Position numbers and translations under genes: made by a program. 64,000 nucleotides of DNA from positions 89,486 to 153,485 of the forward strand of contig NZ_JADPBQ010000006.1 in assembly GCF_015670405.1 (NCBI RefSeq). The letters run 5' to 3'. The notes below the pieces were generated by a model. It had not been told where the DNA came from. It worked only from the letters and a program-made list of their open reading frames with translations, and ran no database searches. Below, in pieces: positions 59,436 through 64,000 of the stretch. The DNA comes from Clostridium sp. 1001271B_151109_B4. GTDB taxonomy: Bacteria > Bacillota > Clostridia > Clostridiales > Clostridiaceae. Each line of letters opens with the position of its first letter. The stretch's first letter is position 1.

Positions 59436-60105
59436 AGCAATCTAAAATATATCCATACCCTGGTATAGATTTCAAACAATCTAAATTTAAAGTTGTTCTT
59501 ATTTTACTAATATGAGAATCTACAGTCCTATCATTAATTTTACAATGTGTTCCCCAAATGTAATTTATAATTTGTTCTCTACTTAAAACCATACCTTTAT
59601 TATTTATAAGAAGTTTTAATATTTCTAGTCGGGTTTTTCCTAAGGAAACTTCATTATCATTCCATAATACTTGTCTTGTAGAAAAATTGATTTTTACATT
59701 TTCATATGTCCATAACTTACCAGTGGGTTCCGTAATCTTAATTTTTTCTTCTAGAACTGAACGTATTTTTTTTATTAAAAAGCCAATATAACATGGTTTA
59801 ACTACATAATCATTTATGCCTAGATTAAAACATTTTTGTTGAACTATATTATGATTTATAGAAGTGAACATTATTACTGGAGTATTATAATTTCTATTCT
59901 TAAGTTCACTTAAAAAAGTAAGTCCATCCATTCCAGGCATGATCATATCTAAAAGAATCACACTTATCTTATTATTTTCTACAGCCTTAATACCATATTC
60001 ACCATTATCACAGTAAATAACATTAAATCCATTAATCTTTAATTCTTTAGTAAGTTCACGTGAATCAGTAACATTATCGTCAATTAGCAAAATAGTTTCC
60101 TTCAT
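59434..60105 (-). CDS. OmpR family response regulator (orphan)
   Basis: A 223-residue two-domain regulator. The receiver has the acidic pair LLIDDN, the phosphorylated Asp in LLDMIMPGMDG and Lys in DYVVKPC. The winged-helix DNA-binding domain ends with the usual RTVDSHISKIRTTL and SIPGYGYIL. No histidine kinase is adjacent; the only kinase sequences nearby are the remnant at 58252. The start ATG 60105 follows AAGGGGG. Confidence 0.92.
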   Translation of the reverse strand: MKETILLIDDNVTDSRELTKELKINGFNVIYCDNGEYGIKAVENNKISVILLDMIMPGMDGLTFLSELKNRNYNTPVIMFTSINHNIVQQKCFNLGINDYVVKPCYIGFLIKKIRSVLEEKIKITEPTGKLWTYENVKINFSTRQVLWNDNEVSLGKTRLEILKLLINNKGMVLSREQIINYIWGTHCKINDRTVDSHISKIRTTLNLDCLKSIPGYGYILDC

Positions 60106-60334
60106 TGAATATAACCCCCTTAAAAATACAATAAAATTGTAAATAATAATAATTTTACCATTTAGTTACAAACAATAAAAGGGAATTTTGTATATTTTCT
60201 AAATGTTGTGAAAATTAACAAAATTATTGTGTTAAAAGAGAAAAAATCCATATTTTTGCAACATTGAAGGTTTATAATCCTTATATAATAAAAAATTATC
60301 TTAACAATAAGTTAAGGAAAAGTGAGGGGATACC

Positions 60335-60880
60335 ATGAATAGTAATTTTTTATCATCAAAACTAGATAGTGAGTACATTAAAGCTTTAACAATATTAAAG
60401 TTAAAGAAAAACTATAAGGTTATAGAGGATGAAGAGTATAAAAGTATGCTTTTAGATTTAACAATAACGAATGGGTATTCAGATTTTACAGAAATATTAT
60501 CAATGACAGCTTTTGAAATAATAATAGACAGAATAGAAAATATGGAAAGTAAAGAAGAGGTTAAGATCTTATTTAATGAAAAAGTAGAAGTTCTTTATAA
60601 GAATAAATTTATAGATAAAAACTGTGATGTAGTACTAATTGGAAAAGAAACAATAGAAGTGATAAGTATAATACCATTTGAATTTCATTATATATTTGCT
60701 TTTGATGATGAAGAAAGTCAATTGTTAGGAATGGGAATTTTAAATAAGCACTTATCAAGTATAAACTGCAAATACTTAACACTTACAGTAGTTCAGCCTA
60801 ATTTAATAGAGAACTCCGTATATGGAGCAAGTGTAGATAGGTTTTTACATCAGTACGATTTTTCACTTTTATGGGAATAA
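60335..60880 (+). CDS. Protein of unknown function ahead of the replication module
   Basis: A 181-residue protein behind GAGGGG. The first half is helical and charged, the second half beta-rich (CDVVLIGKETIEVISIIPFE, FHYIFAFDDEESQLLGMGIL) and ends in an aromatic segment. No motif is recognised. The 229 bases upstream are AT-rich. It lies 73 bases before the DnaD-like initiator gene, separated by a stem-loop. Confidence 0.65.
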   Translation: MNSNFLSSKLDSEYIKALTILKLKKNYKVIEDEEYKSMLLDLTITNGYSDFTEILSMTAFEIIIDRIENMESKEEVKILFNEKVEVLYKNKFIDKNCDVVLIGKETIEVISIIPFEFHYIFAFDDEESQLLGMGILNKHLSSINCKYLTLTVVQPNLIENSVYGASVDRFLHQYDFSLLWE

Positions 60881-60897
60881 AAATATAAAAAAATATG

Positions 60898-60922
60898 GGC
60901 TGGCAAAGCAATATAGCCAGCC
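60898..60922 (+). other. GC-rich stem-loop before the initiator gene
   Basis: GGCTGGC (60898-60904) pairs with GCCAGCC (60916-60922). There is no T run. It may be a weak terminator or an RNA structure controlling the initiator gene. Confidence 0.5.
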
Positions 60923-60953
60923 TAAAAATAAAAATGTTTTGGAGGTAATGAAG

Positions 60954-61880
60954 ATGGTTTGCACAGATACAATGATGATTAATATATTTAATGATACTAA
61001 TATCGATAAAGATGAAAGGTATATGCTTTTAATATTTATAACAAATACTATTAAGGGGAAGGATGCTAGTGCAATGTCCATTAAAACATTGTTAGAGGTA
61101 TTTGAATGTAAAGGAAAGAAAACAGTTTTAAATATTATAAAGTCTTTAGAAAAGAAGGGGTATATAGAAATAATAAAAAGTATAGGTAAAGTGAATCAAT
61201 ATAAAGTTATTAAATATATTGATGGCTTTTTATCAGAAAACATCTGTACTTCAGAAGAGACTAGTAGCTCTGCAAGTACAAGTACTTATACTTCTCAGGA
61301 TACTAGTAGTTCTACAAGTACAGGTACCTATACCTCAGAGGATACTAGTACTCAAGGAAGTACAGGTACCTATACTTCAGGAGATACAGGTACCTGTACT
61401 TCACAAGACACTAGTATAATTTCAGGACCAGGTGTTTCAAATAAAGAAAATACAGCTAGAAGAGTTGAAAATACTAATGTTTCAGCTAGTGCTAGCAAAA
61501 GTGATGATAGATATATTAATAATAAATATATAAATAATAATAATAAATTATATATATATATTTTTAATGCTTGGAACAAACTAAATATAAATAATGAGAA
61601 AATACTTACGGATGATAATAAAACTGCAATAGCCAATGCATTAAATGAGCATAAGGAAGAGGAGATTATTAAGGCTATAGAAAACTTTGGTGTTGTATAT
61701 AAAAGTGATCATTACTACAACTATGCTTGGATTTTAAAAAGCTTTTTATCTAGAAGCAATGGAATTGATAGATTCATGGAAAATGGTGATATATGGCTTG
61801 ATTACAAGGCAAAGCAAAAAAATGTTAAGCGTAATTCTATATTTCCTGAAGATTTTGATATAGAAAAATATATAGATTAA
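60954..61880 (+). CDS. DnaD-like replication initiator with repeat linker
   Basis: The start is ATG 60954, eight bases after GGAGG. The 308-residue protein has an N-terminal winged-helix region (AMSIKTLLEVFECKGKKTVL, about residues 40-60). A Ser/Thr linker with a 14-residue repeat (STGTYTSEDTSTQG type, about residues 100-150) follows. The C-terminal DnaD-like domain has YIFNAWNKLNINN and ENFGVVYKSDHYYNYAWILK. This layout is typical of phage and plasmid primosome loaders. The repeats in the DNA may also be iterons. It precedes a DnaB-type helicase gene. Confidence 0.82.
   Translation: MVCTDTMMINIFNDTNIDKDERYMLLIFITNTIKGKDASAMSIKTLLEVFECKGKKTVLNIIKSLEKKGYIEIIKSIGKVNQYKVIKYIDGFLSENICTSEETSSSASTSTYTSQDTSSSTSTGTYTSEDTSTQGSTGTYTSGDTGTCTSQDTSIISGPGVSNKENTARRVENTNVSASASKSDDRYINNKYINNNNKLYIYIFNAWNKLNINNEKILTDDNKTAIANALNEHKEEEIIKAIENFGVVYKSDHYYNYAWILKSFLSRSNGIDRFMENGDIWLDYKAKQKNVKRNSIFPEDFDIEKYID
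61275..61400 (+). repeat. 42-bp direct repeats inside the initiator gene
   Basis: Units begin AGTACAAGTACTTATAC (61275), AGTACAGGTACCTATAC (61317) and AGTACAGGTACCTATAC (61359), exactly 42 bases apart. A further partial unit with ACAGGTACC lies at 61386. Each contains a GTAC-centred palindrome. Confidence 0.85.
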
Positions 61881-61934
61881 CTAATATGGGCAGGCTTTGC
61901 TTATAAAAATAAGTTATAAGGTGGGTAATGGGAT

Positions 61935-63260
61935 ATGTTAACTAATAATCAAATTGTGTTAGAGCAGGAGCTTTTAGGTGCTATATTTAAAAATAATAAT
62001 CTTATGCTAAAAGCTAGAGAAAAAATAAAGCCAGAGATGTTTTTATACTCAAAGCATACCAATATCTATTTAGGGATATTGGATATGGTTGCAAATAAGC
62101 TAGAAGTAGATCTTATAACATTTCTAGAGCACCATAAAAAAACAATTGGTGATATGGATGGAGTAACTTATGTTACAGAAATATACACATGTAGTGCAAG
62201 TGATATAGGCTTTAATACTAAGTTGGACATGCTTGTGAATAATTACAAAAGACATCTTTATGTTGAGATGAAAGACAAAATAAATTTAGATATGTCACTA
62301 GAAGAAATTGAAAGTGAAGTTGAAGATGTTAAAGTTAAGGTTCATAAATGCAATATAAAAAAGGAACTTGATATAGATAAACAATATGATGATTATATAA
62401 ACTGGCTTTATGATGAAAATAGGGATAAAGGAATGAAGTCAGGACTTACTTATTTAGATAAATATTTGGGAAACTTTCAAAAAGGAAGACTTGTTACTGT
62501 ATTTGCTAGAAGTGGTGTTGGAAAAACAACATTTTCACTGCAACTTGCTGCCAATATGGCTTTAAAGGGTTATAAAATCTTTTATGGAAGTGCAGAAATG
62601 ACAAGAAATCAGGTTTTTAATAGGATAGTTGCTAGCGGACTTTCACTTTCAGCTAAAGCTATTGATGAAGATACTATCTTAAAAGAAGATAAAGAGAGTA
62701 TTTCAAAGTTCATGGCAAAAGTCATAAATAATAAATTTTATGTTTCTACTGAAACAGACTTTGAAAAGTTTATTAATGAAATAAAGGTATATAAGCTTCA
62801 AAATTCATTAGATGTGGTATTTGTAGATTATATAAATAAATATATAGACTTTACTGATAAAGACATGCTTACTAATAAATTAGGTAAAATAAGTGGCATG
62901 TTAAAATCACTAGCAATGGAAGAAGATATATGTGTTGTTTTAATGGCTCAAGCTAACAGAGTTATAGATAAAAAGGGTGGAGACAATGCAGTTGAAAAAA
63001 TAGATTCAAGTGATATTCAAGATAGTGCTAGAATTGAGCAGGACAGTGACCAGGTAATAGCTCTTTATAGAAATATTAAACTCGATGACAAAATGTATAG
63101 AGAAAATTTATTCAATCAAGGTAAGCTTAAATATAATTCTAAAAATGCAGATGATAATCCAGAATGTATGAATGCAGTTATTATTAAAAATAGACATGGT
63201 GATAGAGGAACATGTGCATTAAGGTGGCATGGAAGATATTCTAGAGTAAGTGATTTTTAG
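61935..63260 (+). CDS. DnaB-type replicative helicase, phage-like
   Basis: A 441-residue helicase. The N-terminal DnaB domain (EQELLGAIFKNNNLMLKARE) is followed by the RecA-like motor with Walker A ARSGVGKTTF (about residue 190), Walker B VVFVDYIN, the MAQANR motif and the Arg-finger region DSDQVIALYR. It unwinds DNA at a fork after loading by the DnaD-like protein encoded upstream. It differs from a chromosomal DnaB by its spacing and its partner gene, so it belongs to a mobile or formerly mobile replicon. Confidence 0.9.
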   Translation: MLTNNQIVLEQELLGAIFKNNNLMLKAREKIKPEMFLYSKHTNIYLGILDMVANKLEVDLITFLEHHKKTIGDMDGVTYVTEIYTCSASDIGFNTKLDMLVNNYKRHLYVEMKDKINLDMSLEEIESEVEDVKVKVHKCNIKKELDIDKQYDDYINWLYDENRDKGMKSGLTYLDKYLGNFQKGRLVTVFARSGVGKTTFSLQLAANMALKGYKIFYGSAEMTRNQVFNRIVASGLSLSAKAIDEDTILKEDKESISKFMAKVINNKFYVSTETDFEKFINEIKVYKLQNSLDVVFVDYINKYIDFTDKDMLTNKLGKISGMLKSLAMEEDICVVLMAQANRVIDKKGGDNAVEKIDSSDIQDSARIEQDSDQVIALYRNIKLDDKMYRENLFNQGKLKYNSKNADDNPECMNAVIIKNRHGDRGTCALRWHGRYSRVSDF

Positions 63261-63273
63261 GGGAGGCTATATT

Positions 63274-63765
63274 ATGTTTAATGATATTATAAAGGTTATT
63301 GGTGAGAAGGATAAGTATTTGGCATCATTAGTTGAAAGCGTTGATAAGATGTTATTGGTTGATTCTTGTACTGTTATTTTGAAGGCTAGAATTATTGGAG
63401 AGAGGGTTGTTAGGAATATTATTTTAGCTGAGGGGATTACTGGGACTGTGGAAATGAATCAAAAGGAAAAAATTAGTTTGCTTGAGGGGCAGGAGTTTTT
63501 ATCTTATGATGTTGCCAAGGATTTTCAAAGTTTAAGGTTTTTTGGAAATAGGGTTATTCATGATGAGATTGAAAATGTTTTTGAAACTTCACTTATGGTG
63601 AATAGGATTCTTTATAGGATTTTGTCTTGGTATATTATTGTGTATGTTAGTTGTGATTTTGAGGCTTGTAGGTATATTGAGCCTGATATTATTGGTATGA
63701 TTTCTGATGCTGAGAGGAAGGTTAGTGAAGCTGTGAATTTGGTGTTGGGGAAGGCTTATGTTTGA
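63274..63765 (+). CDS. DUF4145-like protein
   Basis: The start is ATG 63274 after GGGGAGG. The 163-residue helical protein carries LRFFGNRVIHDE near residue 98, the pattern of DUF4145/HEPN-like proteins. The codon use differs from its neighbours, with many G-ending codons (GGG, AGG, TTG, GTG). It follows the helicase gene by 13 bases and is cotranscribed. The function is unknown; HEPN-like proteins are often RNases in defence, but the R-x4-6-H motif is not clear here (GNRVIH gives only R..H). Confidence 0.7.
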   Translation: MFNDIIKVIGEKDKYLASLVESVDKMLLVDSCTVILKARIIGERVVRNIILAEGITGTVEMNQKEKISLLEGQEFLSYDVAKDFQSLRFFGNRVIHDEIENVFETSLMVNRILYRILSWYIIVYVSCDFEACRYIEPDIIGMISDAERKVSEAVNLVLGKAYV

Positions 63766-63783
63766 TTAAGGGGATTTAAAATG

Positions 63784-63817
63784 AAATCAGCTACGAGGAT
63801 GTTTTTGTAGCTGATTA
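63784..63817 (+). terminator. Stem-loop after the replication module
   Basis: AATCAGCTAC (63785-63794) pairs with GTAGCTGATT (63807-63816). The T tract is weak. Confidence 0.6.
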
Positions 63818-64000
63818 CTTGAATATAATACACTAGAAATATGTTTATAAAAGGCTTAAAGCGATGACTTTAAATAAAACAAGCCTTCATTAATTTATGG
63901 ATGAGTTTATATGACAAATGATTAAAAAATATAATAAAAGTTGTCGCTAAAATGCCTATATAATTTATTATAATCTAACTAGAATTAAAATCATAAAATA
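63818..64000. other. Window end without a gene
   Basis: About 180 AT-rich bases in which I see no gene, RNA or repeat that can be supported. Confidence 0.4.

Overview
The window is very AT-rich, with A- and T-ending codons, strong GGAGG ribosome-binding sites and many hairpin-plus-T-tract terminators. Its gene content (agr-type GHKL kinase, Hsp20 under a CtsR box, DUF1659/DUF2922 pair, SSS-type sialate uptake) fits a Clostridium sensu stricto, probably a gut or mucosal anaerobe. The species cannot be named from the sequence alone. No rRNA, tRNA, CRISPR array or intact insertion sequence was seen.

Layout. 1-4430: a membrane-anchored Ser/Thr kinase (5' end outside the window), a PAGEY-repeat membrane protein, a small protein, a repeat protein of unknown function and a DUF2974-like lipase. 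4774-8997: a three-gene catabolic operon (hydantoinase/dihydropyrimidinase, a shortened YgfK-like iron-sulfur protein, 2,3-diaminopropionate ammonia-lyase) resembling part of the anaerobic purine/urate degradation cluster. 9158-11181: a DUF6323/DUF6179 pair and a small protein. 11241-16748: a promoter, cobalamin riboswitch and terminator ahead of a five-gene Opp/Nik-type ABC importer, probably for cobalt or a corrinoid-related solute. 16921-24395: MATE pump, acetyltransferase, a UvrD-like helicase with a restriction-nuclease-like tail, small membrane proteins and an orphan GHKL kinase.

24957-38256 is accessory-looking. It holds an SUV3-like RNA helicase, a MerR/MATE pair with a textbook 19-bp-spacer promoter, VanZ, a BlaI/BlaR1 pair with operators over its promoter, two M28-peptidase lipoproteins (the second lacking metal ligands), many decayed genes, and five of six copies of a recurring intergenic module (terminator hairpin plus extended -10 promoter); the sixth is at 18867. 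38545-45226 is a complete sialic-acid operon (nanE, nanA, SSS transporter, yhcH, sialate esterase, nanK, RpiR regulator) with candidate operators.

45299-49029: a collagen-like surface protein with a 51-residue super-repeat, then a secreted CAP-domain protein. 49679-54177: a LysR regulator divergent from three aldo/keto reductases and a flavodoxin-like reductase. 54298-58179: Hsp20 with a CtsR box, a TetR/hydrolase divergent pair with two palindromic operators, and a coupled gene pair (J-domain-like plus HNH-like) that I cannot assign to a known system. 58252-63816: two gene remnants, DUF1659/DUF2922, an orphan OmpR-type regulator, and a phage- or plasmid-like replication module (DnaD-like initiator with iteron-like 42-bp repeats inside its gene, DnaB-type helicase, DUF4145-like protein).
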